A DNA stretch of 64,000 nucleotides, taken from the NCBI RefSeq assembly GCF_001713395.1, contig NZ_CP016450.1, positions 1,736,001 to 1,800,000 on the forward strand, written 5' to 3'. How positions within the stretch are numbered: position 1 is the stretch's first letter; each line of letters opens with the position of its first letter. The DNA comes from Sinorhizobium sp. RAC02. Its GTDB lineage: Bacteria; Pseudomonadota; Alphaproteobacteria; Rhizobiales; Rhizobiaceae. This document shows positions 1 through 8,238 of the stretch, piece after piece. The notes below the pieces were generated by a model. That model searched no databases, was not told where the DNA came from, and saw only the letters and a program-made list of their open reading frames with translations. The position numbers were made by a program, and so were the translations under genes.

Positions 1-23
1 ACTGCCGCTCGCTGCGTTGAGTG

Positions 24-758
24 ATGATGCCCTCCGCAAAACCCTCGGGACTTCGAACGATAGCGCTTCTCTGCGCCGGGATGGCGGCTCTGGCTGTCGC
101 CGGCTGCAGCGACGACAAGCCAGCGGAAAAAAGCAGGACGGAAGCCAGCAGCAAGGTGCCGGAGACGCCGGCGCACATTCCGGTCGGCAAGGGTTTTGAT
201 TTCTACGTGCTTTCCCTCTCATGGTCGCCGACCTGGTGTGCCGGAAACGACGCCGGCGGGCGGACGCAGCAATGCCGCCGGGGCGAGAACAACGGCTTCA
301 TCGTGCACGGTCTCTGGCCGCAGAACGACCGGGGCTACCCGGACTTCTGTCCGACCCGCGAGCCTGACCGCGTGCCCGAAGGGCTCGGCCGCAGCGTGCT
401 CGACATCATCCCGTCGATGGGCCTGATCGGCCACCAGTGGCGTAAACACGGCAGTTGTTCGGGTCTCAGCCAGAAGGATTATTTCGCTGTCGTTCGTGCA
501 GCCCGGCAGCGAATTGCGGTTCCGGCCGAACTGGAGTCCCGCCGAGACGGCAACCGCCTCACACCCGATGCGGTGGAGCAGGCCTTCATCGCGGCCAATC
601 CGGGCCTCGAGCGCAAGGGCATTGCCGTTACATGCGAGGACGGGCAGCTCGAAGAGGTCCGCATCTGCATGAACCCGGACCTGTCGCTCCGCCCCTGCCC
701 CGAAGTCGACCGCGCATCCTGCCGCGCCAAGTCCATCGAACAACCGCCCATCCGCTAG
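24..758 (+). CDS. Ribonuclease T2 family lipoprotein
   Basis: Predicted secreted endoribonuclease of the RNase T2/RNase I family, acting outside the inner membrane. Seen: a lipoprotein-type signal with Cys28 in AVAGC; the first conserved site HGLWP at residues 95-99; the second as HQWRKHGSC at 137-145. His95 and His142 match the two catalytic histidines of the family. The acidic residue that usually precedes Trp in the second motif (EWxKHG) is Gln138 here. An in-frame TGA at 18-20 immediately precedes possible starts GTG 21, ATG 24 and ATG 27, so the gene is complete; which start is used is open. Length, about 244 residues, suits the family. The next gene begins 37 bases downstream on the same strand. 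Family assignment is secure; full activity is less certain because of the Glu-to-Gln change. Confidence 0.88.
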   Translation: MMPSAKPSGLRTIALLCAGMAALAVAGCSDDKPAEKSRTEASSKVPETPAHIPVGKGFDFYVLSLSWSPTWCAGNDAGGRTQQCRRGENNGFIVHGLWPQNDRGYPDFCPTREPDRVPEGLGRSVLDIIPSMGLIGHQWRKHGSCSGLSQKDYFAVVRAARQRIAVPAELESRRDGNRLTPDAVEQAFIAANPGLERKGIAVTCEDGQLEEVRICMNPDLSLRPCPEVDRASCRAKSIEQPPIR

Positions 759-795
759 CGTGACCCCTTAAATCCAAAGAACACAGGACCATGCC

Positions 796-1386
796 ATGAA
801 GATTTTCTATTCCACCACGTCGCCCTACTCCACCAAGGTGCGCATGGCCGCGCACTTTGCCGGATTGCCCGCGGAACTGGTGGCCGTCGACACCAACGCG
901 GACCCGGCCGAACTGCTGGCCGCCAACCCGCTCGGAAAGATCCCGGCGCTGCTGACGGATGACGGCCTCGCCGTCTATGACAGCCGGGCGATCATGAACT
1001 ATATCGACCGCCAGACGCGCGGCTCGCTCTATCCGCGCAATGCGGCCAAGCGCACCGAGGTGGATGTGCTGGAGGCGGCGGCGGACGGTATCTGCGACTG
1101 CCTGCTCGCCATCGTCTACGAGCGGCGCTCGCGGCCGGAAGAAAAGGTCCATCAGCCGTGGATCGACCGGCAGTGGCAGAAGGCGGAGCGCGGGCTCGAT
1201 CACCTGGAAGCCAACATGCCACGGCTCGGCAAGAAGCCGAATGCCGGCCACTTCGCCCTCGCCGCCCTGCTGCGCTACATCGAACTGCGTTTTGCCGGAA
1301 AGTGGCAGCGCGGCCGCCCGAAGCTGAAACGCTATCTCGCACGCTTCGAAGCGGTGTTTCCGGACTACGCGCAGTTCAAGGATTGA
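796..1386 (+). CDS. Glutathione S-transferase family protein
   Basis: Soluble GST-fold protein of 196 residues. The N-terminal thioredoxin-like domain shows TTSPYSTKVR near residues 7-16 (active-site region), NPLGKIPALL near 45-54 with the cis-proline, and DSRAI near 63-67 where family members bind the gamma-glutamyl part of glutathione. The helical C-terminal domain carries the RWGKL-free, variable sequence usual for unclassified bacterial GSTs. The substrate cannot be told from sequence. It lies 37 bases after the RNase T2 gene on the same strand and ends just before a hairpin that separates it from the convergent outer-membrane protein gene. Confidence 0.88.
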   Translation: MKIFYSTTSPYSTKVRMAAHFAGLPAELVAVDTNADPAELLAANPLGKIPALLTDDGLAVYDSRAIMNYIDRQTRGSLYPRNAAKRTEVDVLEAAADGICDCLLAIVYERRSRPEEKVHQPWIDRQWQKAERGLDHLEANMPRLGKKPNAGHFALAALLRYIELRFAGKWQRGRPKLKRYLARFEAVFPDYAQFKD

Positions 1387-1393
1387 GCACAAA

Positions 1394-1419
1394 AAAGGCC
1401 GGGCTTTCGCCCGGCCTTT
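1394..1419. terminator. Bidirectional intrinsic terminator
   Basis: An 8-bp perfect GC stem (1397-1404 with 1409-1416, loop tttc) is extended by three A:T pairs, with an A-run on the left and a T-run on the right. It lies between two convergent genes, the GST and the outer-membrane protein, and can serve both strands. Confidence 0.85.
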
Positions 1420-1440
1420 CCAATTTCAAAGCTGTCTGGC

Positions 1441-2082
1441 TTAGAACTTCACGCCGAGACCGACGCGAACGCTCTGGTCGTCGAAGCCGGACTTCACCTT
1501 GGTGCCGCCGAGGTTGAAGTTCTTCTTCTGGTAGTCGCTGTAGCGGTATTCGACGCGTGCCGTGATGTTGTTGGTCACGAAGGCTTCGGCACCGACGCCG
1601 GCCGTCCAGCCAACCATGCTGCGGTCGTCCTTGCCGGCAGCGTTCTTCATCTCGGCATTCGTGCCGGCAATACCGGCGGTGCCGTAGAGCAGGACCGGGT
1701 TCAAGTCGATACCGACGCGAGCGCGGATCGAACCGTTGGCGCCCTGCTTGGCAGTCGTGCCGCCGTGCTTGGAGTCAACACCCGAATAGTTCAGGTCGGC
1801 TTCGCCGCCGTAAACCAGCTGGCCCTGCTGCATGTTGTAGCCGCCATAGACGCCACCGCCAAAACCGTTGGCCTTGGCCTTGCCCTGGTGGCTGAAGTCA
1901 CCGCGCTGCCAGCTGGCCGTACCACCGGCATAGGCGCCGGCCCAGTTGCCGGTTGCAACCGGCTCGGAATATTCAGCAGCCGGAGCCTGCGGAATATCAT
2001 CGATGGCATCAGCAGCGTGAGCTGCCTGGAAAGCGACCATCGAAACGGTCGAAGCAATGAGGGTGGCGATGAGTGTACGCAT
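1441..2082 (-). CDS. Omp25/Omp31-like outer-membrane beta-barrel protein
   Basis: 213-residue outer-membrane protein of the small beta-barrel group found in Rhizobiales. Seen: a signal peptide ending near AHAAD (residues 22-26), a short Pro/Ala-rich linker, then NWAGAYAGG, which in this family opens the barrel, alternating glycine- and aromatic-rich strands (GFGGGVYGGYN, ARVGIDLNPVLLYGTAGIA, ARVEYRYSDY), and a C-terminal strand ending in Phe (GLGVKF), the usual signal for barrel insertion. AGGAGA lies just upstream of the start. Family members stabilise the envelope and are abundant. The approximately 330-base region upstream is its own promoter region, shared with the divergent SDR gene. Confidence 0.9.
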   Translation of the reverse strand: MRTLIATLIASTVSMVAFQAAHAADAIDDIPQAPAAEYSEPVATGNWAGAYAGGTASWQRGDFSHQGKAKANGFGGGVYGGYNMQQGQLVYGGEADLNYSGVDSKHGGTTAKQGANGSIRARVGIDLNPVLLYGTAGIAGTNAEMKNAAGKDDRSMVGWTAGVGAEAFVTNNITARVEYRYSDYQKKNFNLGGTKVKSGFDDQSVRVGLGVKF

Positions 2083-2103
2083 GATATTCTCCTATACTAA
2101 ACG

Positions 2104-2123
2104 ACGCCCTCCCTTGGGAGGCG
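2104..2123 (-). promoter_or_regulatory. Hairpin in the 5' leader of the outer-membrane protein gene
   Basis: In the minus-strand transcript a stem of about eight base pairs with one bulged base (cgccctccc against gggaggcg, loop tt) lies about 20 bases upstream of the start codon and close to the ribosome binding site. Such leaders often control stability or translation of abundant outer-membrane protein mRNAs. The function here is inferred only from position. Confidence 0.4.
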
Positions 2124-2309
2124 TTCGGGCATCGTCATTTCTAATTCAGTCCCGCCCGGTTGAGGTGAAATTGAATAAAGATTGAGGAATTGAAAGAGCC
2201 AAAATGTGAAATCATTGTGGCATGGCCACGGCACAATTTGGATGTGCCTTTTGCACAACAGGGCATTCGTTAACCATGATTTCAACTAGTCGGAAATTCA
2301 GTAAAATGT

Positions 2310-2329
2310 ACTTCAAATTACTTTGAAGT
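2310..2329. promoter_or_regulatory. Perfect 8-bp inverted repeat, operator-like
   Basis: The arms acttcaaa and tttgaagt are exact reverse complements separated by four bases (ttac). The site lies in the AT-rich intergenic region between the divergent outer-membrane protein and SDR genes, about 90 bases before the SDR start. Size and spacing fit a dimeric repressor or activator site. I do not recognise the motif. Confidence 0.4.
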
Positions 2330-2417
2330 CGCCTTTGCGGTTAATTTTTCCGCAATCAATTGTCCGGGGGAGTTTAAGCCTGCGCAAGGATGGCTATATC
2401 TTTGGCCGGTTAATCAA

Positions 2418-3206
2418 ATGAATCGGCAGGATGGATTTTTGTTGAAAAAGCCCTTGAAGACGGCCCTGGTGACGGGCGGCGCAAAACGCATCGGCAAAGC
2501 CATCGTGGACGATCTGGCGGCGAACGGCTTTGCCGTCGCCATCCATGCAAACGAATCCCTCGAGGACGCCGAGGCACTGGCCCGCAACCTGCGCGCGCAG
2601 GGCGTGACGACCGCTGTCGTGCAATGCGACCTTTCGGACGGCGCGGCAACGGGCAGGCTTATTGCGGCGGCCATTGCAGCAATCGGCCCGCTCGACCTTC
2701 TCGTCAACAATGCCTCCCTCTTCAAGCCCGATACGGTCACGGCCTTCGACGACGCACTGTGGGACCGGCATTTCGCCGTGCATGTGAAGGCGCCGTCGAT
2801 TCTTGCACGCGACTTCGTGCGCCAGCTTCCGGAGGGCATGGCCGGCTCGATCGTCAACATCATCGACCAGCGGGTCTGGAACCCGACGCCGCGCTACTAC
2901 TCCTATACGCTTTCCAAATCGGCGCTGTGGATGGCGACGCGCACCATGGCGCAGAGCTTTGCGCCGCGCGTGCGCGTCAACGCCATCGGTCCTGGCCCTT
3001 CCCTCCCCAACGAGCGCCAGGACGACGCCGATTTCCAGGCGCAGGTGGAGGGCCTCATTCTGCGCCGCGGGCCGGATCTCTCGGAATTCGGCCGCACAGT
3101 TCGCTTTTTGTTCGACACGCCATCCATAACGGGGCAAATGATAGCCCTCGATGGCGGGCAGCATCTCGCCTGGGAAACCCCCGATGTCGCGGAGATCGCG
3201 GAATGA
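2418..3206 (+). CDS. Pteridine reductase-like short-chain dehydrogenase (PTR1/FolM type)
   Basis: 262-residue Rossmann-fold oxidoreductase. Seen: TGGAKRIG at residues 19-26, the TGGxxRIG cofactor motif typical of NADPH-dependent pteridine reductases; NNAS at 97-100; and an active site with Asp150, Tyr163 and Lys167. Most SDRs have Ser where this protein has Asp. An Asp thirteen residues before the Tyr of YxxxK is the arrangement in trypanosomatid PTR1 and bacterial FolM (dihydromonapterin/dihydrofolate reductase). A reduced-pterin role is therefore likely, though the substrate is inferred. Its TGA overlaps the uvrC ATG (ATGA), so the two are probably translationally coupled, and moaD/moaE (another pterin pathway) follow within 3 kb. 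Confidence 0.85.
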   Translation: MNRQDGFLLKKPLKTALVTGGAKRIGKAIVDDLAANGFAVAIHANESLEDAEALARNLRAQGVTTAVVQCDLSDGAATGRLIAAAIAAIGPLDLLVNNASLFKPDTVTAFDDALWDRHFAVHVKAPSILARDFVRQLPEGMAGSIVNIIDQRVWNPTPRYYSYTLSKSALWMATRTMAQSFAPRVRVNAIGPGPSLPNERQDDADFQAQVEGLILRRGPDLSEFGRTVRFLFDTPSITGQMIALDGGQHLAWETPDVAEIAE

Positions 3207-5254
3207 CTGGCCGGAAGGTGGAGGATGGCGGCATCCTCTATGACGAGAACGAAACAGACGACGAGGACGAGCTTCTAGAAAGCCCGGCGGCAGCTGCCGT
3301 CGCGCCCGTCATCGCCACCCCCGGCATCGACTGGAACGAAGGCGGCGACGTGCCGGAAGGTGTTCTCGGCGCCGAGCTGATCGAGTTTTTCGTCAAGCGC
3401 CTGCCGAACAGCCCCGGCGTCTACCGCATGTTCAATGCCGACGGCGACGTGCTCTATGTCGGCAAGGCGCGCAGCCTGAAGAAGCGCGTGACGAACTATG
3501 CGCAGGGCCGCGTCCATTCCAACCGCATCGCCCAGATGGTGCGCCAGACGGCGAACATGGAGTTCGTCACCACGCGCACCGAAACCGAGGCGCTGCTGCT
3601 CGAAGCCAACCTCATCAAGCGCCTGCGCCCGCGCTTCAACGTGCTTCTGCGCGACGACAAGTCGTTTCCCTATATTCTTCTCACCGGCGACAGCCGGGCA
3701 CCGGCGATCTTCAAACATCGCGGCGCGCGCAGCCGCAAGGGCGATTATTTCGGTCCCTTCGCCTCCGCCGGTGCGGTGGGGCGCACGATCAACTCGCTGC
3801 AACGCGCCTTCCTGCTGCGCACCTGCACCGACAGCGTCTTCGAAAGCCGCACGCGCCCCTGCCTGCTCTACCAGATCAAACGCTGTTCCGGTCCCTGCAC
3901 GCACGAGATCCGCGACGCGGACTATGGCGAACTGGTGCAGGAGGCGAAGGACTTTCTTTCCGGCAAGAGCCAGAAGGTCAAGGCGCATATGGCGGAGGCC
4001 ATGAACGCTGCCGCCGAGGACCTCGATTTTGAACGCGCCGCCGTCTATCGCGACCGTCTGGCCGCACTCAGCCACGTGCAGAGCCACCAGGGCATCAATC
4101 CCGCGGGCGTCGAGGAGGCGGATATCTTCGCCATCCATCATGAGGGCGGCGTGTCCTGCATCCAGGTCTTCTTCTTCCGCACCGGACAGAACTGGGGCAA
4201 CCGCGCCTATTTCCCGAAGGCCGACCCGCAACTGACGGGCGCTGAAGTGCTCAACGCATTCCTCGCGCAGTTCTACGACGACAAGCCCTGTCCCCGGCAA
4301 ATCCTGCTGTCGGAGACGGTCGAGGAGATGGAGCTGCTGGCGCAGGCGCTCTCCGAACGCTCGAACTACAAGGTGACGATCTCCGTGCCGCAGCGCGGCG
4401 AGAAGAAGGACCTCGTCGACCATGTGGTGGCCAATGCCCGTGAAGCGCATGGCCGCAAGCTGGCGGAAACCGCCTCGCAATCGCGCCTGCTGGAAGGTTT
4501 TGCCGCGACCTTCAAGCTGCCCACCGTGCCGCGCCGCGTCGAGATCTACGACAACTCGCACATCATGGGCACCAATGCCGTCGGCGGCATGGTGGTGGCG
4601 GGGCAGGAAGGCTTCGTGAAGGGGCAGTACCGAAAATTCAACATCAAATCGACCGACATCACGCCCGGTGACGATTTCGGCATGATGAAGGAAGTGATGA
4701 CCCGGCGCTTCGCCCGCCTGATCAAGGAAGAGGGCCTGCCGGACCGCAGCGCTGCCGATACCGGCGCGGAAGCTGCCGACCTGCCCTTCCCCGCCTGGCC
4801 GGATGTCATCCTCATCGACGGCGGCCAGGGCCAGATGACAGCGGTGCGCGCCATCCTCGAAGACCTCGGCATCACCGACCAGGTGATCGCCATCGGCGTC
4901 GCCAAGGGCGCTGACCGCGAGGCCGGGCGCGAGCGCTTCTTCATGCGCGGTACCCCGGATTTCTCGCTGCCGCCCCGCGATCCCGTGCTCTATTTCGTGC
5001 AGCGCCTGCGCGACGAGGCGCACCGCTTCGCCATTGGCTCGCACCGCGCACGGCGCAAGAAGGAAATGGTCAAAAACCCCCTCGACGAGATCGCCGGCAT
5101 CGGCCCGACGCGCAAGCGCGCCCTGCTCCAGCATTTCGGCACCGCCAAGGCCGTTTCCCGCGCCGCGATGACCGATATGATGGCCGTCGAAGGCATTTCC
5201 GAAAGCGTCGCCCGCCTCGTCTACAACCACTTCCACGACGATGCGGCGGGATAG
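3203..5254 (+). CDS. uvrC: Excinuclease ABC subunit C
   Basis: Cytoplasmic nuclease subunit of UvrABC nucleotide-excision repair, making the 3' and 5' incisions around a lesion. 683 residues. Seen: an acidic N-terminal extension of about 60 residues; a GIY-YIG domain beginning [10 protein letters not shown] (GVY at 72-74, YVG at 85-87); a central UVR segment ([18 protein letters not shown]); the C-terminal RNase H-like nuclease with [11 protein letters not shown] and [11 protein letters not shown]; and a terminal helix-hairpin-helix pair ([34 protein letters not shown]). I chose the start whose ATG overlaps the preceding stop; an open frame continues upstream but only as a shadow of the SDR gene. 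Confidence 0.97.
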   Translation: MTGRKVEDGGILYDENETDDEDELLESPAAAAVAPVIATPGIDWNEGGDVPEGVLGAELIEFFVKRLPNSPGVYRMFNADGDVLYVGKARSLKKRVTNYAQGRVHSNRIAQMVRQTANMEFVTTRTETEALLLEANLIKRLRPRFNVLLRDDKSFPYILLTGDSRAPAIFKHRGARSRKGDYFGPFASAGAVGRTINSLQRAFLLRTCTDSVFESRTRPCLLYQIKRCSGPCTHEIRDADYGELVQEAKDFLSGKSQKVKAHMAEAMNAAAEDLDFERAAVYRDRLAALSHVQSHQGINPAGVEEADIFAIHHEGGVSCIQVFFFRTGQNWGNRAYFPKADPQLTGAEVLNAFLAQFYDDKPCPRQILLSETVEEMELLAQALSERSNYKVTISVPQRGEKKDLVDHVVANAREAHGRKLAETASQSRLLEGFAATFKLPTVPRRVEIYDNSHIMGTNAVGGMVVAGQEGFVKGQYRKFNIKSTDITPGDDFGMMKEVMTRRFARLIKEEGLPDRSAADTGAEAADLPFPAWPDVILIDGGQGQMTAVRAILEDLGITDQVIAIGVAKGADREAGRERFFMRGTPDFSLPPRDPVLYFVQRLRDEAHRFAIGSHRARRKKEMVKNPLDEIAGIGPTRKRALLQHFGTAKAVSRAAMTDMMAVEGISESVARLVYNHFHDDAAG

Positions 5255-5358
5255 TAAGGCTGCCACCGTAAATTCGCCAAGAATTGCCGGAAACAAGGTT
5301 GACGGCGCTGTCACAAAGACCTCATCTAGCCGGCAACACAGTCGAGACTGAAGAATCC

Positions 5359-5943
5359 ATGGCCTCCCGCGCATACAACATCCCGAATCTCCTCACCTAC
5401 GCCCGTATCCTGGCGGTTCCGCTGATCGTGCTCTGCTTCTTCATCGAAGGCCGGCTGCAATCGTCGGACTTTGCACGCTGGACGGCGCTCGGCCTGTTTG
5501 CTGTGGCGTCGATCACGGATTACCTCGACGGCTATCTCGCCCGGATCTGGAACCAGACGTCGAATATCGGCCGCATGCTCGACCCGATCGCCGACAAGCT
5601 GCTGGTCGCTTCCGTGCTGCTGCTGGTGGCCGCCGACGGCACGATTGCCGGCTGGACGATCTGGGCTGCGATCATCATCCTGTGCCGCGAGATTCTCGTT
5701 TCGGGCCTGCGCGAATATCTCGCCGACCTGAAGGTCAGCGTGCCGGTGACGCGCATTGCCAAGTGGAAGACGACGATCCAGATGCTGGCGATCGGTTTCC
5801 TGCTTGCCGGCCCCGCCGGCGACAAGGTGCTGCCCTACACGACCGAAATCGGCATCGGTATGCTGTGGATCGCAGCGCTCATCACCATGTATACCGGCTA
5901 TGATTATTTCCGTGCCGGCCTGAAGCACATCGTGGACGACTGA
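5359..5943 (+). CDS. pgsA: CDP-diacylglycerol-glycerol-3-phosphate 3-phosphatidyltransferase
   Basis: Integral inner-membrane enzyme making phosphatidylglycerophosphate, the committed step to phosphatidylglycerol and cardiolipin. 194 residues. Seen: NIPNLLTYARILAVPLIV at the N-terminus and the CDP-alcohol phosphatidyltransferase motif D-G-x2-A-R-x8-G-x3-D-x3-D, read as DGYLAR, then G, then MLDPIAD, at about residues 56-78; the rest is strongly hydrophobic with several membrane helices. The start chosen begins MASRAYNIPN; an upstream in-frame extension does not look like protein. It follows uvrC by about 100 bases and is followed two bases later by moaD, so it may be cotranscribed with moaDE. 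Confidence 0.96.
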   Translation: MASRAYNIPNLLTYARILAVPLIVLCFFIEGRLQSSDFARWTALGLFAVASITDYLDGYLARIWNQTSNIGRMLDPIADKLLVASVLLLVAADGTIAGWTIWAAIIILCREILVSGLREYLADLKVSVPVTRIAKWKTTIQMLAIGFLLAGPAGDKVLPYTTEIGIGMLWIAALITMYTGYDYFRAGLKHIVDD

Positions 5944-5944
5944 G

Positions 5945-6199
5945 ATGACGAAGCTCGTCTATTTCGCCTGGGTGCGGGAACGGATCGGCAAGGGCGAAGA
6001 AGAGATCGACCTTCCCGCCTCCGTCAAGACCGGCAGCGACCTTCTCCGGCACCTGAAGACGCTCGGCGACGACTATGCCCATGCGCTGGAGCATGAGAAC
6101 GTCATCCGCATTGCGATCAACCAGGAACATGTCGAGCACGACGAACCGATCGCCGGTGCGCGCGAGATCGCCCTCTTCCCGCCGATGACGGGGGGCTGA
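5945..6199 (+). CDS. moaD: Molybdopterin synthase small subunit
   Basis: Ubiquitin-like sulfur carrier of molybdopterin synthase; its C-terminal glycine is thiocarboxylated and donates sulfur to precursor Z. 84 residues, the usual size, with the start KLVYFAWVRERIG and the required C-terminal Gly-Gly (PPMTGG). It starts one base after pgsA ends and is followed three bases later by moaE, its partner subunit. Confidence 0.95.
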   Translation: MTKLVYFAWVRERIGKGEEEIDLPASVKTGSDLLRHLKTLGDDYAHALEHENVIRIAINQEHVEHDEPIAGAREIALFPPMTGG

Positions 6200-6202
6200 C
6201 CC

Positions 6203-6670
6203 GTGGCCACCGCGGCACCGGTCATCGTCCGCGTTCAGCACGACGATTTCGACGTGGTAGCTGAAACCGCGCGTCTTACGGCCGGGCGGGCGGATGCCGG
6301 TGCGATCGTCACCTTCACCGGGCTTTGCCGCGACGAAGGCGGCCGGCTTGCTGCACTGGAATTGGAACACTATCCCGGCATGGCCGAGGCCGAGATCGGC
6401 CAGATTTGCCAAGAGGCCGTGGCGCGTTTTTCACTTCTCGGGCTCACTGCCATCCACCGGGTCGGCAAGATCCGGCCTGGCGAAAACATCGTGCTCGTCA
6501 TCGCGCTCGCCCCCCATCGTCACGCTGCCTTCGACGGCGCATCTTTCGTCATGGATTACCTGAAGACGTCTGCGCCGTTCTGGAAGAAAGAGCATTTTGC
6601 CGACGGCCGCACCGGCGGCTGGGTCGACGCCAAGGACAGCGACGACCGGGCGCGGGCGAAGTGGTCTTAG
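6203..6670 (+). CDS. moaE: Molybdopterin synthase catalytic subunit
   Basis: Large subunit of molybdopterin synthase, which inserts the dithiolene sulfurs into precursor Z to give molybdopterin. 155 residues. Seen: GAIVTFTGLCRDEG, LELEHYPGMAEAEI, IHRVGKIRPGENIVLV, and a FVMDYLKTSAPFWKKE segment holding the conserved lysines of the active site. A GTG start three bases after moaD fits tight coupling of the two subunits. The next gene is convergent, four bases away. Confidence 0.96.
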   Translation: MATAAPVIVRVQHDDFDVVAETARLTAGRADAGAIVTFTGLCRDEGGRLAALELEHYPGMAEAEIGQICQEAVARFSLLGLTAIHRVGKIRPGENIVLVIALAPHRHAAFDGASFVMDYLKTSAPFWKKEHFADGRTGGWVDAKDSDDRARAKWS

Positions 6671-6674
6671 GACC

Positions 6675-7571
6675 TTACGGCAGCGGCCTTTCGCGCCGAA
6701 AGATCACCAGCAGCAGCACGAGCGCGGAAAAGATCACTAGGTCCCGCCAGAGAAAATCGCCATAGGCGCCCCAGAGCGTTTCCGCGAGCCCCATCGCCGC
6801 ACCACCGAGCGCTGACAAGAGCGGCGCCCCTGCCCCGCCAATCGCGGCGATGAACAGCACTTTCACGCCGAAGACCAGACCGGCGCCGAAATCCATGTTG
6901 CCATAGTAGGAGACGGCGAGAATGCCGGTGAGGCTGGCGATCAGCGCCGCCCCCGCATAGGCGGAGAGGTAGACACCCGCGGCATCGACGCCGCACAGCT
7001 CTGCCGCCAGCCGGTCTTCCGAAACCGCCCGCCAGCGGCGACCCCAGGCGGAGCGGGCGAGAAACATGTGGCCGATGACGACGATTGCCGCCATGGCCAG
7101 CGTGTTTGCCAGTTGCAACACGGTCAAGACGACGGGAAAGGCGGGATCGTTCCAGAACACCACCGGCGTCGCGAGCAGCGGGGGTAGCCAGAGGCTGCGT
7201 GTGTCGGAGGCGAGCCGCGCCGTCTCCATCAACACCAGCACGACGCCAAGCGCGGCCACCACAACAGTGTTGTCGGAAGAGAACGCGAGCGGTCGCATGA
7301 CGTGGCGCCCGATGACGAGGCCGGCGCCGACACCGTAAGACAAGGCGACTGCTGCACCAAAGGCCAACGCGGCGGGCAGAACGAGCCACAACTGCGTCCA
7401 GCCGAAACCGGCAAACAGCACGAACATCTGCGCGGCAAAAGCGAAGAGCGCGCCGTAGGCGATATCCGCCCGGCGCGTCACGGCAAAGGCGATCGAGTAG
7501 CCGAAGGCAAGCGCCGCATAGAGCGCGGCGACAGGCACGGCATTGGCGATCTGCTGCAGGAAATAGGCCAT
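6675..7571 (-). CDS. LivH-type branched-chain amino acid ABC transporter permease (orphan)
   Basis: Inner-membrane permease of the high-affinity branched-chain amino acid (HAAT) ABC family. About 298 residues from the start chosen (MAYFLQQIANAVPV), with eight or so hydrophobic helices and the family-like segments ALYAALAFGYSIAFAVTRR, ADIAYGALFAFAAQM and FGVKVLFIAAIGGAGAP. Longer starts at 7634 or 7655 would add a polar N-terminus and crowd the divergent CGNR gene; the short start leaves about 105 bases for promoters. No LivM, LivF, LivG or binding protein adjoins it, so its partners must be encoded elsewhere. Substrate unknown. Confidence 0.82.
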   Translation of the reverse strand: MAYFLQQIANAVPVAALYAALAFGYSIAFAVTRRADIAYGALFAFAAQMFVLFAGFGWTQLWLVLPAALAFGAAVALSYGVGAGLVIGRHVMRPLAFSSDNTVVVAALGVVLVLMETARLASDTRSLWLPPLLATPVVFWNDPAFPVVLTVLQLANTLAMAAIVVIGHMFLARSAWGRRWRAVSEDRLAAELCGVDAAGVYLSAYAGAALIASLTGILAVSYYGNMDFGAGLVFGVKVLFIAAIGGAGAPLLSALGGAAMGLAETLWGAYGDFLWRDLVIFSALVLLLVIFRRERPLP

Positions 7572-7677
7572 CGGGTCCGGATGCCTTCCGCGTTCGCGCA
7601 ATTTCGAAGAGAGCGAACTTTGCGTCTCTTTCATGCGATGAAATATAACTGACAAAACGCCTTTTACCAGTTAGAAT

Positions 7678-8238
7678 ATGCTTATGACCTTTTCCTGGAC
7701 CCCGCATCGTTTTTCCGGCGGTGCACTTGCGCTGGATGTGGCGAACTCCGTCGTGCTGCGCGCCGATCCCGAGCGGCGGATCGATCGTTTTGCCGATCCC
7801 GCCGTGATGGACGCCTTTCCCGCCGGGGCAAACAGGCATGGGGGTGAGCGCGATGTCTTCGGCGCGCTTGAGCCGGTCAGCGCGCACGCCCGCACGGGGC
7901 TGATCGACCTGCGCGAAGCGATCGACCGGCATTTTCGCGCCGAGATTCTGGAGAGCGGTACGCCCACATTGCTGGCCGATCTGCTGGATGCTATTTCGGC
8001 GTCCATACGGCTATCCGGCATGCGCCCGCAGGCGCTCGACACCGCGACCGCCCGCTCCGCGCTTATGCTGGTCGCGCGGCCCGAGCCGGAGCGGCTGAAA
8101 ATCTGCCCGAACTGCCAATGGCTCTTTCTCGACCGCAGCCGCAACCGTTCGCGCGCTTGGTGCGACATGGCGGTCTGCGGCAACCGGGCGAAGGCCAGCC
8201 GCCATTATCACCGCAACCGCGAGGAGCCACGGTTATGA
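7678..8238 (+). CDS. CGNR zinc-finger (ABATE domain) putative regulator
   Basis: 186-residue protein of the ABATE/CGNR family, thought to be stress-linked transcription regulators. The N-terminal half matches the ABATE pattern (GGALALDVANSV near residues 13-24). The C-terminal CGNR zinc finger is complete: CPNC near 142-145, LFLDRSRNRSRAWCDM near 147-162 and CGNRAKA near 166-172. Start ATG 7678 or 7684. It is divergent from the LivH-type permease and overlaps the next gene by ATGA. Control of the permease or the downstream lipoprotein is a reasonable guess from position but unproven. Confidence 0.87.
   Translation: MLMTFSWTPHRFSGGALALDVANSVVLRADPERRIDRFADPAVMDAFPAGANRHGGERDVFGALEPVSAHARTGLIDLREAIDRHFRAEILESGTPTLLADLLDAISASIRLSGMRPQALDTATARSALMLVARPEPERLKICPNCQWLFLDRSRNRSRAWCDMAVCGNRAKASRHYHRNREEPRL

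Noticed and set aside
2097..2285. 62-codon minus-strand frame upstream of the outer-membrane protein
   Set aside because: AT-rich, unlike neighbouring coding sequence, no ribosome binding site, and it overlaps the probable promoter and leader.
3275..5374. 699-codon open frame on the minus strand opposite uvrC
   Set aside because: Mirror frame of a high-GC gene; no motif, composition of a non-coding frame, and uvrC is unambiguous.
6667..7932. 421-codon minus-strand frame overlapping the LivH-type gene and the CGNR gene
   Set aside because: Different frame from the permease, no membrane pattern, crosses the divergent promoter.
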